DNA of 64,000 bases, from assembly GCA_934047225.1 (NCBI GenBank), contig OW203987.1, positions 709,501-773,500 of the forward strand. The letters are read 5' to 3'. The translations under genes and the position numbers were made by a program. Below, in pieces: positions 31,970-43,043 of the stretch (position 1 is its first letter; every line of letters starts with the position of its first letter). The notes beneath the pieces are model-generated. The model was given only the letters and a program-made list of their open reading frames with translations, did no database searches and was not told the origin of the DNA. The stretch comes from Ypsolopha sequella. Its lineage: Eukaryota > Arthropoda > Insecta > Lepidoptera > Ypsolophidae.

Positions 31970-32926
31970 CCTGTCGGTAGATTAACGAATGCTACTTCCT
32001 AAACACGAATGATTATGTCAATAATAAATGTTTAAAATTCAATATTTCCTTACAATTAAAACAATATCCCTAAAAAAATGATATTTTTGGCTCATATTTG
32101 TCGATGATCTTCCGCTGAAACTACTTTACCAAAGTATCATTCGTTGTGAGTTGTGTGTATTGTTCTGATGGTTATATTATATATTATAACAATAACAATT
32201 AATTATTAACTCGTTGCATCGGCCATCCGCTTATCACTTAGTTAATTATAATGTTGGTAAACATGCTGGTATCGACATGAGCCACTTCCGCATCAGCTGC
32301 CAGTTTGTTTATGGACGTCTTATCTGTCTATACTATAATTTACTTCGGTTAATTTATACTAGTGGACGCCCGCAGCGTTGTTCGCGTGTCTGTCTTAGCG
32401 GATGTACGTATTTTTTCTACTACGTAATACAAGAACCTACAGTACAAATGTCACATTGTCCATCGTTCAGTCAGTCCAGGTGTTGATAGATCAATCAGTC
32501 GGTCATATATAATATATATATAAATATATATAGGTATAGATAATAAGAAATACGATTTTCCTAGGGTTATTGTGTTTCATTAATGTTACATTGTCCCAGT
32601 GAAGAATGCGTACGAGTCTTTCTCGAAACCACAAAATACTGTGGCACAGTGCTGTGGTTTTATTAATATTTTTCTAATTATTATTATTGCTAGACTTTGC
32701 AAGCTTTTGTCATTAACTTCGGATGACCTTAATATAATTTAATTCAAACTCAATGCTATCTGCTGACATTTGACTACGATAGCGCATGTAACATTCACAC
32801 TTGTAGATATCGTATCGATCGATCCCGCTATCTTCCGTCCAGATTCAAGGTTGAATTGTTATCCAATAACCTCAACCTAGTGCAGTCGTGGCACCATCTG
32901 GTGTATAGCTAGAGTGTCCCATTTAG
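31970..32926. other. Non-coding stretch, repeat fragments only
   Basis: 'gttgatagatcaatcagtcg' near 32481-32500 matches the 3' box of the long dispersed repeat at 31350-31400. An AT tract lies at 32505-32535. No exon was recognised. Confidence 0.5.
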
Positions 32927-33060
32927 ATGCCAGAGCGGGAGATGAGGCAGTGGAGCGAGGTGAGCGAGAGAGACTGCGCCAGTCACTAGTCTAGTTGTCG
33001 CGGGCGGTTGCGCTCGTCCCGGTTCGCGGTTCGTTGCCTCTTGACGAGCCGCCGGAGACG
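32927..33060 (+). promoter_or_regulatory. GC-rich island, candidate alternative first exon
   Basis: In AT-rich surroundings this stretch is GC-rich and free of known repeats. ATG at 32927 opens MPEREMRQWSE, closed by GTGAGC at 32960 in phase 0, the phase needed to join the candidate exon at 63982. An internal promoter giving a short isoform is possible; nothing here proves transcription. Confidence 0.25.
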
Positions 33061-33134
33061 CTTCTGTCTAACTTGGTCAATCTGAACATTACTTCCTTCT
33101 GTCTAACTTGGTCAATCTGAACATTACTTCCTTC
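33061..33134. repeat. 35-bp direct duplication
   Basis: 'cttctgtctaacttggtcaa' begins two identical 35-bp copies at 33061 and 33096. Confidence 0.95.
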
Positions 33135-33698
33135 ATTTTGTTTTATAATCGGTTGATGCCGTTCTGATCGTACATGCTACATAGTTTAGCTAAGTTTGGA
33201 TTCGTTTATAAGACATCTAGAATGTATCTCGGTCGGAACGTATCATAGCAAACATTTATATTAATTCTACAACCATTCTAAATGTTACGTCGTAAAACCA
33301 TAAAGGCACTGTACCAGTTGAAAATAATGCCATTTAACTTGTTGGTTGGTTCCTGGTGGCACTGTTCCCTCATTTAATTATAAATCGATGCACTCTTTGC
33401 GAGAACTGGCTCATACAACACATCTCCACATTGCAAATTCCTCGGGCACGAGCAGTGCCTGCTCGGACACGATCACCACGTACTGACTCTGACACAATGA
33501 CGATGTTATCTTTTCGATTTTGCGAAGAAATTACCACTGCATTTGTTTGGTCGCTTGAGTCACGTAATGTCAGTCAGTGACCGGCACGGAGCATATTTCA
33601 CGGAAGAGTAGACGCCATTATTCGGTTCATTTGTTGAAAACGAAAATGGGCATCGATTGTGATGTAAAGCGACTATTTAAGTTGCTTTAGTTAAGTTG
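33135..33698. other. Non-coding stretch, nothing recognised
   Basis: Short frames only, with no repeat family identified. Confidence 0.5.
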
Positions 33699-33755
33699 CC
33701 TGTCGCAGCCATCTCCTCCCAAACAATACCAACCCTCTCTCTCCTCCAAACAGTA
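33699..33755. repeat. Inverted monomer of the adjacent 47-bp array
   Basis: 33699-33730 (core gcagccatctcctcccaaac) is the exact reverse complement of 32 bp of the array unit that starts 50 bp to the right. A shorter inverted piece follows at about 33738-33755. Confidence 0.9.
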
Positions 33756-33778
33756 ACTAAATTAAATATTTATGATGG

Positions 33779-35556
33779 AAGAGATGGCTTCAACAGGCTT
33801 GTAGCTAGGATTGGTACTGTTTGGGAGGAGATGGCCGCGACAGGCCTGTAGCCAGGATTGGTATTGTTTGGGAGGAGATGGCTTCGACATGCTTGTAGCT
33901 AGGATTGTTATTGTTTGGGAGGAGATGGCTGCGACAGGCCTGTAGTTAGGATTGATATTGTTTGGGAGGAGATGGCTGCGACAGGCCTGTAGTTAGGATT
34001 GATATTGTTTGGGAGGAGATGGCTGCGACAGGCCTGTAGTTAGGATTGTTATTGTTTGGGAGGAGATGGCTGCGACAGGCCTGTAGTTAGGATTGATATT
34101 GTTTGGGAGGAGATGGCTGCGACAGGCCTGTAGTTAGGATTGATATTGTTTGGGAGGAGATGGCTGCGACAGGCCTGTAGTTAGGATTGTTATTGTTTGG
34201 GAGGAGATGGCTGCGACAGGCCTGTAGTTAGGATTGTTATTGTTTGGGAGGAGATGGCTGCGACAGGCCTGTAGTTAGGATTGTTATTGTTTGGGAGGAG
34301 ATGGCTGCGACAGGCCTGTAGTTAGGATTGATATTGTTTGGGAGGAGATGGCTTCAACAGGCCTGTAGTTAGGATTGATATTGTTTGGGAGGAGATGGCT
34401 GCGACAGGCCTGTAGTTAGGATTGATATTGTTTGGGAGGAGATGGCTTCAACAGGCCTGTAGTTAGGATTGATATTGTTTGGGAGGAGATGGCTGCGACA
34501 GGCCTGTAGTTAGGATTGTTATTGTTTGGGAGGAGATGGCTGCGACAGGCCTGTAGTTAGGATTGATATTGTTTGGGAGGAGATGGCTGCGACAGGCCTG
34601 TAGTTAGGATTGTTATTGTTTGGGAGGAGATGGCTGCGACAGGCCTGTAGTTAGGATTGATATTGTTTGGGAGGAGATGGCTGCGACAGGCCTGTAGTTA
34701 GGATTGATATTGTTTGGGAGGAGATGGCTGCGACAGGCCTGTAGTTAGGATTGTTATTGTTTGGGAGGAGATGGCTGCGACAGGCCTGTAGTTAGGATTG
34801 ATATTGTTTGGGAGGAGATGGCTGCGACAGGCCTGTAGTTAGGATTGTTATTGTTTGGGAGGAGATGGCTGCGACAGGCCTGTAGTTAGGATTGATATTG
34901 TTTGGGAGGAGATGGCTGCGACAGGCCTGTAGTTAGGATTGTTATTGTTTGGGAGGAGATGGCTGCGACAGGCCTGTAGTTAGGATTGATATTGTTTGGG
35001 AGGAGATGGCTGCGACAGGCCTGTAGTTAGGATTGTTATTGTTTGGGAGGAGATGGCTGCGACAGGCCTGTAGTTAGGATTGTTATTGTTTGGGAGGAGA
35101 TGGCTGCGACAGGCCTGTAGTTAGGATTGTTATTGTTTGGGAGGAGATGGCTGCGACAGGCCTGTAGTTAGGATTGTTATTGTTTGGGAGGAGATGGCTG
35201 CGACAGGCCTGTAGTTAGGATTGTTATTGTTTGGGAGGAGATGGCTGCGACAGGCCTGTAGTTAGGATTGTTATTGTTTGGGAGGAGATGGCTGCGACAG
35301 GCCTGTAGTTAGGATTGATATTGTTTGGGAGGAGATGGCTGCGACAGGCCTGTAGTTAGGATTGTTATTGTTTGGGAGGAGATGGCTGCGACAGGCCTGT
35401 AGTTAGGATTGTTATTGTTTGGGAGGAGATGGCTTCAACAGGCCTGTAGTTAGGATTGTTATTGTTTGGGAGGAGATGGCTGCGACAGGCCTGTAGTTAG
35501 GATTGTTATTGTTTGGGAGGAGATGGCTTCAACAGGCCTGTAGCCGGGAGTGGTAT
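33779..35556. repeat. Minisatellite, 47-bp unit, about 38 copies
   Basis: Units containing 'gtttgggaggagatggctgc' recur every 47 bp. The most diverged copies are at the two ends ('gcttgtagctagg' on the left, 'gtagccgggagtgg' on the right). The interior is homogenised, with a ttgatatt/ttgttatt polymorphism and occasional 'cttcaac' variants. Confidence 0.97.
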
Positions 35557-36805
35557 TCGGAAGAGGCGTCAAACTTTCAAGAATGCTTGTAAAACATAAC
35601 ATATACGTCTCGTACCAAACGGGCCCCTATTACTAAGCCTCCACTGTCTGTCTCTTCGTCCGTCCGTCTGTCGCAAGGGTCTACAGCTTCAACTGTTATA
35701 GGTACTCAGTTCAAATTCGTCTGAATGTTGTACATAGAATACCTCCATCAAGAAGAGCAGTTCATTACATCGCTGTCTGTTCCATCAAACTGACACAACG
35801 GTCGCGATATTTCAATAAAATATTGTGTCTATAGTGAAAGTGGTCCACGTGCGGGCGTAGCGGCCGGAGAAACCCGACCATGACCGAAACCAATCGGCGT
35901 CGATTTTGGCGAGTGTCGGATATCTGTCGTGCGCCGGCGTCGATGAAAGTGCCCTGCAGCGAGGAATGTTGATGAAGTGACGTGACCCGATGTAACCTGC
36001 TCTACCTTCATTAGATATACATTCTTGCACGCTACTGTACATGTGTAGGTATCTGGTGTTTTGTACTATAATTGTTAGTGTGGATGAGAGTTCCGTACTA
36101 TACTTAGATATAATCAGGATCCCCCGACGATACATGTTTAAGAGACCAACTTTTATTTTGCGGGCCCTTGCGTATGTACTGTACACCGAAATTAATCGAA
36201 AATATAATTTTGTCTCCGTAATTAAAAATAATCCCACACGGTGATTTAAAATGAACGATTTTTCGATTTATTAATTCTTCGAGATCAACGAGAACTACCC
36301 TCATCAGTGCTGGTTGCCACTCGATCAGCAGACGTTTGTGCTTCAAACTCGATTTCTTGTGAAAAGTTGCTATTAAAAGGTTAGTTATCAAATCGAGATG
36401 CAATTGCTCGTGAAGGGGCTAATGACTACCCACTTTCTTCTTGTTTGACCTCCGACTGGGGTCTACAATTCTACATCTTAACTGAAAATGTACCACGTAG
36501 CGAGGAAATTAAAGTGTTGTGTATCTGAAGGTCAACTTACATAAATACCAAACTGCCGCCTGCACCGAATGGAAGTAAAGGTGTTCGACTCTGTACCCGC
36601 TCTGTAACGTACAAACCTTGAAGGCGTAGTTATATATTTTGTGAAGCCTCAATGAGTGTCCAGTCTATATACCTCGGAAAACAAGTTGGTCCCGGCTATA
36701 TGGACAGATAGTAGTCTATAAGTAAAACGAGGACGGTTGTTGCTTCAGTCCCCACGTGGCGGTAAATAAACATTATTAAGAGAACGGGACAGGGTTTAGT
36801 TTTAT
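35557..36805. other. Non-coding stretch with a short-repeat box
   Basis: 'cgtccgtccgtctgtcgcaa' near 35659-35678 belongs to the CCGTCTGTC repeat class. Minus-strand frames at 35812-36237 (141 codons) show no motif or coding bias that I trust. Confidence 0.45.
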
Positions 36806-37300
36806 AGTGTAGATGTAACCATCCCGCGACCAGTGTAGATGTAACCATCCCGCGACCAGTGTAGATGTAACCATCCCGCGACCAGTGTAGATGTAACCAC
36901 CCCGCGACCAGTGTAGATGTAACCACCCCGCGACCAGTGTAGATGTAACCATCCCGCGACCAGTGTAGATGTAACCATCCCGCGACCAGTGTAGATGTAA
37001 CCATCCCGCGACCAGTGTAGATGTAACCATCCCGCGACCAGTGTAGATGTAACCATCCCGCGACCAGTGTAGATGTAACCATCCCGCGACCAGTGTAGAT
37101 GTAACCATCCCGCGACCAGTGTAGACGTAACCATCCCGCGACCAGTGTAGATGTAACCATCCCGCGACCAGTGTAGATGTAACCATCCCGCGACCAGTGT
37201 AGACGTAACCATCCCGCGACCAGTGTAGATGTAACCATCCCGCGACCAGTGTAGATGTAACCATCCCGCGACCAGTGTAGATGTAACCATCCCGCGACCA
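36806..37300. repeat. 26-bp minisatellite, left part (about 19 copies)
   Basis: Units containing 'gtgtagatgtaaccatcccg' recur every 26 bp. As 26 is not a multiple of three, three units give the same 26-residue peptide in every minus-strand frame, producing three overlapping spurious frames (VTSTLVAGWLHLHWSRDGY). The array is interrupted at 37301 by the LTR element and resumes at 39878. Confidence 0.97.
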
Positions 37301-37931
37301 TGTCACGTTGTGATATTTAATTATCATACCGTTCTTCTTAATCCCCACTAACCCCCTCTCTACCCTGCTCCCGCGCATGTCCCCGCGCGGCCCTCGAGTC
37401 ATTTTTCTTTCGGCAGCACGCCAGTCGCTTCTACCACCTCAGCGCGACTCCACGCTGCCCGTCGGCGTGCCAGCCGCTATCGCGATAGCGATAGATTACG
37501 CCCTAAAATCGCAGTTCTTGTGTCCCCATACTTTGGGGAGCAAGTCTGGGACTCACCATCTGGCCAGATTCTCAGCCGGTCCACCTAATCTACGAGGCGT
37601 CATCTCTTCCCTTGACGGAGCTGACGCCTACATCTGAACAGGACTACTGGCTGAGCATCCTTGACCTCTGACCTAGAACTACGGCGGCTGCGGTCTCACT
37701 GTCGGGACCTCCAAGTACTTCCACTCGACTAGGGGAGTACTTGACCGTAACGAGCTACAACAAAGAACTGATCAGTGTGTAGGGACTTCGACCTACCGCG
37801 ACCCTCTTTATCTCTTTACTTCTTATTTTAAAATATATGTATTGAACTTTCTTATTGTTTTATTTATTCTTAATTAACTTAGTTTCTTAGGCCTCTTCTA
37901 GGCAACCTTTTATGTTACTTAAAACGTAACA
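37301..37931 (+). repeat. 5' LTR of a non-autonomous LTR retrotransposon
   Basis: It starts TGTCACGTTG and ends AAACGTAACA, the canonical TG...CA ends, 631 bp. It appears identical to 39247-39877 by eye. It includes a 16-bp palindrome (cgctatcgcgatagcg, 37475-37490). An 86-codon frame (37377-37637) is present in both LTRs and is probably meaningless. Confidence 0.95.
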
Positions 37932-37950
37932 TTGGCGCCCCTAACGTGTG
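37932..37950 (+). promoter_or_regulatory. Primer-binding site of the LTR element
   Basis: TGGCGCCCCTAACGTG starts at 37933, one base after the LTR end. TGGCGCC is a common opening of tRNA-primed binding sites. Which tRNA is used was not determined. Confidence 0.8.
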
Positions 37951-39233
37951 TAAACTGTTCAGTTCTTTGTCTTGGATCTTACGTGGCTTGTTGTGTGTGT
38001 GTGTTTTTTTTTTGTGAAGTCTCTCGTTCTTTTGTTCTGTTCCGTGCTCATCAACTAGGGTGTACTGAGAAGAAATCTGTCTTATTAATTTCTAAATTCT
38101 TGTTTACTGTATTCTCAGCTACCGCTTTACACACTAGTTGACTTTATTTTCACTAAATGTTAGTAATGTTTTATCTGTAATATCTCATTTGTCTAGCTTA
38201 GCATATTTTTTTTGAACGAACAAAAGAAATCCGTCTGTTTTGTTTGTCTTTATTGTAACAGAACGAAGTATTTTTGTCTTGGCGTTTACACTTCCCTAAA
38301 GGCCGTTATTTTTTTTTCGCGTCTACCCTCTTGTTTTTTTTACACTATGGTTGTGCGATTCTTCTCTTGTCTGTCTTCTAAATCTGTTCATTGGCATTTT
38401 ACTAGTCATGACCGGTAATATCTCCCTGTTAGATCCCTTGACATTTTTATTTTGTTATTCTTCTATATCTAAATGACACTTCTTTAACTAAATTGAAATT
38501 TCTACTATTAATGTAAATCATTTATTTACAATTTTTTCTTTGAATTCCCTTGTGCTTTTATAACTTAAACCTTTTTGCCTAAAAGTTATTTAATTACTTT
38601 GCTAAATCCTTCTAGCTGTCATGTCATTTCTTGACACATTCTATAGGTACTGATACCCCTATCTTTTACTACTTCCCTTGATAATAAGGACTGTTCCTTA
38701 TTTTGTGTCGAGAACCGATACCTCTCGCGTTCTCAACACCCTTGTAATGGCTACCCTCTCTTAAAGGTAGTCATTCCCTTAAACCAGCGGATTGTAACTG
38801 GATATAAACAAGCCTAAAACTATCTAACATCTGATTGGGGTGAGCACTACTGATAGGGCTCATTCTGCTGAATAGTAGTATTTTGGATCAGTACCTCCCT
38901 TGAGAATGTGTCCTAAAAGGATACATGACATTTTCGTTTCTTAACATCTTCTTGGGGTTTCATAGAGTATTTTGGTTACCTTACATCAAAATACTCATGA
39001 ATGTCTGTTTAGGTGCAACAACACTCACTAACAGTGTTGTTATACTTTCGTTGTAAGGCTGTATGATTGATGCGAAAGGTAGAATTTGAATGTAGATTGC
39101 ATATTTGTGTAATATGGAACCTCGAGTTATTCCTAGTGCAAAGTAATTTCTCCCTTGCTTTCATAGTTTTGTAACTACCTCCTAGATAAGTTTGAGCTTT
39201 CACGGATTTTCACTTAGGAAAAATCCTATTCCT
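37951..39233 (+). other. Interior of the LTR element, no protein recognised
   Basis: It is T-rich on this strand, with only short frames of up to about 69 codons and no retroviral motif (no DTG/DSG protease, no YxDD, no CCHC box). Confidence 0.8.
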
Positions 39234-39246
39234 GGAAGAGGGGTAC
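39234..39246 (+). promoter_or_regulatory. Polypurine tract of the LTR element
   Basis: ggaagaggggtac directly precedes the 3' LTR's TGTCACG, where plus-strand DNA synthesis is primed. Confidence 0.75.
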
Positions 39247-39877
39247 TGTCACGTTGTGATATTTAATTATCATACCGTTCTTCTTAATCCCCACTAACCC
39301 CCTCTCTACCCTGCTCCCGCGCATGTCCCCGCGCGGCCCTCGAGTCATTTTTCTTTCGGCAGCACGCCAGTCGCTTCTACCACCTCAGCGCGACTCCACG
39401 CTGCCCGTCGGCGTGCCAGCCGCTATCGCGATAGCGATAGATTACGCCCTAAAATCGCAGTTCTTGTGTCCCCATACTTTGGGGAGCAAGTCTGGGACTC
39501 ACCATCTGGCCAGATTCTCAGCCGGTCCACCTAATCTACGAGGCGTCATCTCTTCCCTTGACGGAGCTGACGCCTACATCTGAACAGGACTACTGGCTGA
39601 GCATCCTTGACCTCTGACCTAGAACTACGGCGGCTGCGGTCTCACTGTCGGGACCTCCAAGTACTTCCACTCGACTAGGGGAGTACTTGACCGTAACGAG
39701 CTACAACAAAGAACTGATCAGTGTGTAGGGACTTCGACCTACCGCGACCCTCTTTATCTCTTTACTTCTTATTTTAAAATATATGTATTGAACTTTCTTA
39801 TTGTTTTATTTATTCTTAATTAACTTAGTTTCTTAGGCCTCTTCTAGGCAACCTTTTATGTTACTTAAAACGTAACA
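39247..39877 (+). repeat. 3' LTR of the non-autonomous LTR retrotransposon
   Basis: 631 bp, apparently identical to the 5' LTR. Since both LTRs are copied from one template at insertion, lack of differences points to a very recent event. Confidence 0.95.
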
Positions 39878-40247
39878 ACCAGTGTAGATGTAACCATCCC
39901 GCGACCAGTGTAGATGTAACCATCCCGCGACCAGTGTAGATGTAACCATCCCGCGACCAGTGTAGATGTAACCATCCCGCGACCAGTGTAGATGTAACCA
40001 TCCCGCGACCAGTGTAGATGTAACCATCCCGCGACCAGTGTAGATGTAACCATCCCGCGACCAGTGTAGACGTAACCAACCCTCGACCAGTGTAGATGTA
40101 ACCATCCCGCGACCAGTGTAGATGTAACCATCCCGCGACCAGTGTAGATGTAACCATCCCGCGACCAGTGTAGATGTAACCATCCCGCGACCAGTGTAGA
40201 TGTAACCATCCCGCGACCAGTGTAGATGTAACCATCCCGCGACCAGT
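39878..40247. repeat. 26-bp minisatellite, right part (about 14 copies)
   Basis: It continues the array broken at 37300, starting mid-unit with the duplicated ACCA. One unit (near 40070-40085) is variant ('cgtaaccaaccctcgacc'). Confidence 0.97.
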
Positions 40248-40269
40248 CTTATCCGCTGGTAAATAGCAC

Positions 40270-40700
40270 GGAATTTTATTTATTTATTTATTTGGTCTAC
40301 CAACAGATGATACACTTAACAACATACAATTAAACTATCGTACAGTAGGAATAGAGTGTAACTCCAATAACAGGTAAACACTGCATGCTATAAAAATGAG
40401 AGGAGTGACGTGTGACGACAGTTGGCGGAAGCAGAGGCACAATTGCCAAGATTAAAGGGATAAAAACGTTTATTATCATTTACAAAATAAAGTAAAAATA
40501 TGAACAACATCTTAAAACTCGTAAAACACAATCCCTGGACCAGGCTCCGGCTTCCCCTTGAAGAGATACCGACGTGATAGCTATAGATGTTGAAGTTAGA
40601 CAATAATGGGGCAGGGTTAGTCTATCTACACTTACAGGCATGAGTGCCTCTCTATCTTGGTTACTCATAACGGTTTTGCACACCTGTCAAGGTATGTTTA
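40270..40700 (-). mobile_element. Antisense non-LTR 3' fragment
   Basis: 'tttatttatttatttggtct', 'accaacagatgatacac' and 'ccaataacaggtaaacac' parallel 25424-25540, the 3' untranslated region of the fragment at 25410-26268. Minus-strand frames here (40388-40683) may hold its decayed C-terminus but show no secure motif. Confidence 0.55.
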
Positions 40701-40987
40701 GTATAACAAATTACACAGAAATCGTTCGATAAAGCTAGTTACATACAATCCACACAATACCTTTACAATCTGAGGCAACTATACTCTGTAGACGGGCGAC
40801 GACGATGAGCGCGGCCACTCGGCATGGCCACATGGCCAGGCCTTGACTTTCAAACTGGATCGATGAAATGAAAGGTGTCATGTGCGTCCGCGCCGCGGGC
40901 ACGTGCATGTGGACTAGTGTGGCTATAGAAAACTATCACGTCAGGTACCTCCTCTATTACGACCTTAATAGGACATAGGTACAGTAG
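40701..40987. other. Non-coding stretch, nothing recognised
   Basis: Somewhat GC-richer around 40790-40920, with no exon or repeat signature. Confidence 0.4.
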
Positions 40988-41296
40988 AGTTATACATACA
41001 CGTTATACTTGTCTTATATCCTTCACTATATGGACAGCACTGCTCGGTGTGGTCTCCATGTACTAGTTATACATACACGTTATACTTGTCTTATATCCTT
41101 CACTATATGGACAGCACTGCTCGGTGTGGTCTCCATGTACTAGTTATACATACACGTTATACTTGTCTTATATCCTTCACTATATGGACAGCACTGCTCG
41201 GTGTGGTCTCCATGTACTAGTTATACATACACGTTATACTTGTCTTATATCCTTCACTATATGGACAGCACTGCTCGGTGTGGTCTCCATGTACTA
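40988..41296. repeat. Tandem array, 77-bp unit, 4 copies
   Basis: Four apparently identical units start at 40988, 41065, 41142 and 41219, containing 'cagcactgctcggtgtggtc'. Confidence 0.97.
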
Positions 41297-41846
41297 GTGC
41301 TGGCTACCTTGTGAGCATTCTTTGATTGTTTGATGTAAATGTGTATGTGTTGTTCTAACAAGGAAATACACAATTAAATACAGACCGAACAGTCTAACTA
41401 ATATTAATATATAGCTAATGTTATTGACTCCGTAGTTGTCGTCAGCGTCACGCCATTATTCCACAATTTCCGAGGTACATATAGTTATTTACCGTTATGT
41501 AGTCAGTTAGTTATGTATGTGGGTCAGTGCGACCCGCTAATTAAGGTATATAACTATTGTTAGTGTTCATATATGTAAGAAGGTATTTGTCCCTCTGAGT
41601 CACATGCCCCATGAGACTAACGGACCTGGTATGGGGGGGGGGGGCTGCGTCAATGGCCTACTGGCGACCTTCAGATACCAGTTTTGCATTTTGTTATTTT
41701 CTTCGTTTTTATTTTTTGTTAAATCTATTCAAGGTTAAACATAAACATATATGTTCTACATTTCAATTACATTTAAATTTCATTCTACATTTAAATTTCA
41801 GTTTCTAAACATAATATGTTCTAAATTTCAGTTTCTAAACATAAAC
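41297..41846. other. Non-coding stretch with a 12-G run
   Basis: A G homopolymer lies at 41633-41644. 'catttaaatttca' and 'gtttctaaacata' are repeated near 41765-41845, just before the hairpin. No gene. Confidence 0.5.
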
Positions 41847-41995
41847 ATAATCCGTGTTACTACAAAACGGTGTTTAACTTTAGACAGTGTTTAAATCTGT
41901 TGCTGTCACTCTTTTACAATATAAAAGAAAAGGCGACAACAACAGATTTAAACACTGTCTAACGTTAAACACCGTTTTGTAGTAACACGGATTAT
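41847..41995. repeat. Hairpin with 61-bp arms, two mismatches
   Basis: Arms 41847-41907 and 41935-41995 are inverted copies ('tgttactacaaaacggtgtt' in the left arm), separated by 27 nt. The arms differ at two positions only. It is likely a young foldback MITE; a hairpin RNA precursor is the other reading. Confidence 0.93.
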
Positions 41996-42665
41996 TTTCT
42001 AAATTTCCTACAGTTTATGCAAAATGTAAAGATTGGTTAAATAGCCATACCAATGAAATATTATATATTATTTATATATATATAATAATGTGTATCACAA
42101 TCACAGCATAGTTTAACAACAGACCGAGTTGCCTCCCTCCCTCCCTCCTTCCTTCCTCCCCACTCATCACATCAAACTATTAGTACTCGGAACCCGTTCT
42201 CGCAGTGAAAGTAAATAACCTCTCAATATATTGTAATGTATATAATGTAACGACACATCCTCTCACAACTGTTCTATGAATATTTAAATTATACACTTTT
42301 ACTTATCATTGCTTACATAAAGTTACGAATCATTAAAAGTCGATTCTTCGGATACGGCTAAAACAATGTATACAAATGTTTACACAAAAACATAAATTTA
42401 TTGATATTACAACAGCTTCAAAATCATTGGATATTCCATAGTCGTAAATTTACCTGTTCAAATTCACGCCTATCCAAAATCCAATTATTTTGAAATCACT
42501 TTAATATAATTAAAATTATGTTTTTGCTTATAGCTAACTATTTATATATTTTATATTTCATTTATTCCATAGAACAATAAATTATTATCATCAGCAAAAT
42601 AAACTAATGAGAAGCTACTATAAAACTTAAATGAAAGCTATCTAAAGCCAAAGTTAATAAAAAAC
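41996..42665. other. AT-rich stretch with a pyrimidine tract
   Basis: 'cctccctccctccctccttc' runs at 42132-42156, and AT tracts lie near 42058-42085. No coding signal. Confidence 0.5.
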
Positions 42666-42775
42666 GTGCCCAAGACACTGGCTGCGTTGCCTCGCTGTAT
42701 GACCAAGCTAACATGGGTTGGACAAAATAAGCTCCAACTCTTGGTTCACCTGACACGTCAACCAAATTTTATTTG
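42666..42775 (-). pseudogene. Retroelement 3'-end fragment, copy 4 (frameshifted)
   Basis: The minus strand encodes LVDVSGEPRVGAYFVQ, then after a one-base shift SLVIQRGNAASVLGT. This is the same tail as in copies at 449-945 and 6962-7181. It is too short for the longer-frame search and is recognised only by its motifs. Confidence 0.75.
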
Positions 42776-43043
42776 ATTTAATTAATTAATACTTTGCACA
42801 AAGTTTCTTGCAATATTTTACAAATAGTCAACACATGTTGTGTTGTGAACAAGCACATTGCTGTAACAGTTTCAAGTAGTTTGTGAACTAACATGTAACT
42901 ACTACCTAATAATTCCGTTCCATACTGCACGATACTGATTTTAAACACTTTAATTTAACTATATGTCTTATAATAATAATGTTCGGTGAATAAAATACTA
43001 CTGTGATACGTCAACCACTCCACCTCTGTTACTTGATTAAAAA
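42776..43043. other. AT-rich stretch, nothing recognised
   Basis: No repeat or coding signal stands out. Confidence 0.4.

Larger units (their letters stand above)
37301..39877 (+). mobile_element. Complete non-autonomous LTR retrotransposon (2,577 bp)
   Basis: Two 631-bp LTRs flank a 1,315-bp interior. Immediately after the 5' LTR is TTGGCGCCCC (37932-37941), the usual form of a tRNA primer-binding site one base from the LTR. Just before the 3' LTR is the purine-rich ggaagaggggtac (39234-39246), a polypurine tract. The flanks read ...gcgACCA (37297-37300) and ACCAgtgtag (39878-39881), a 4-bp target duplication that restores the 26-bp array unit exactly. The interior is T-rich and encodes no gag, protease, RT or integrase, so the element depends on a partner; in size it lies between TRIM and LARD elements. 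A 4-bp duplication suits Gypsy-type integrases, though this does not prove the group. Confidence 0.95.

Noticed and set aside
35812..36237. 141-codon minus-strand frame
   Set aside because: No motif, no codon bias distinct from its surroundings and no splice context; overlapping frames exist on both strands.
36696..37402. Three overlapping ~200-codon minus-strand frames (WLHLHWSRDGY repeats)
   Set aside because: They are translations of the 26-bp minisatellite. Three units make 78 bp, so the same 26-residue repeat appears in every frame; none has a start context or flanking coding sequence.
37377..37637. 86-codon frame also found at 39323-39583 as a duplicated gene
   Set aside because: Both lie inside the two LTRs and are identical because the LTRs are. 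No known LTR-encoded protein is recognised.
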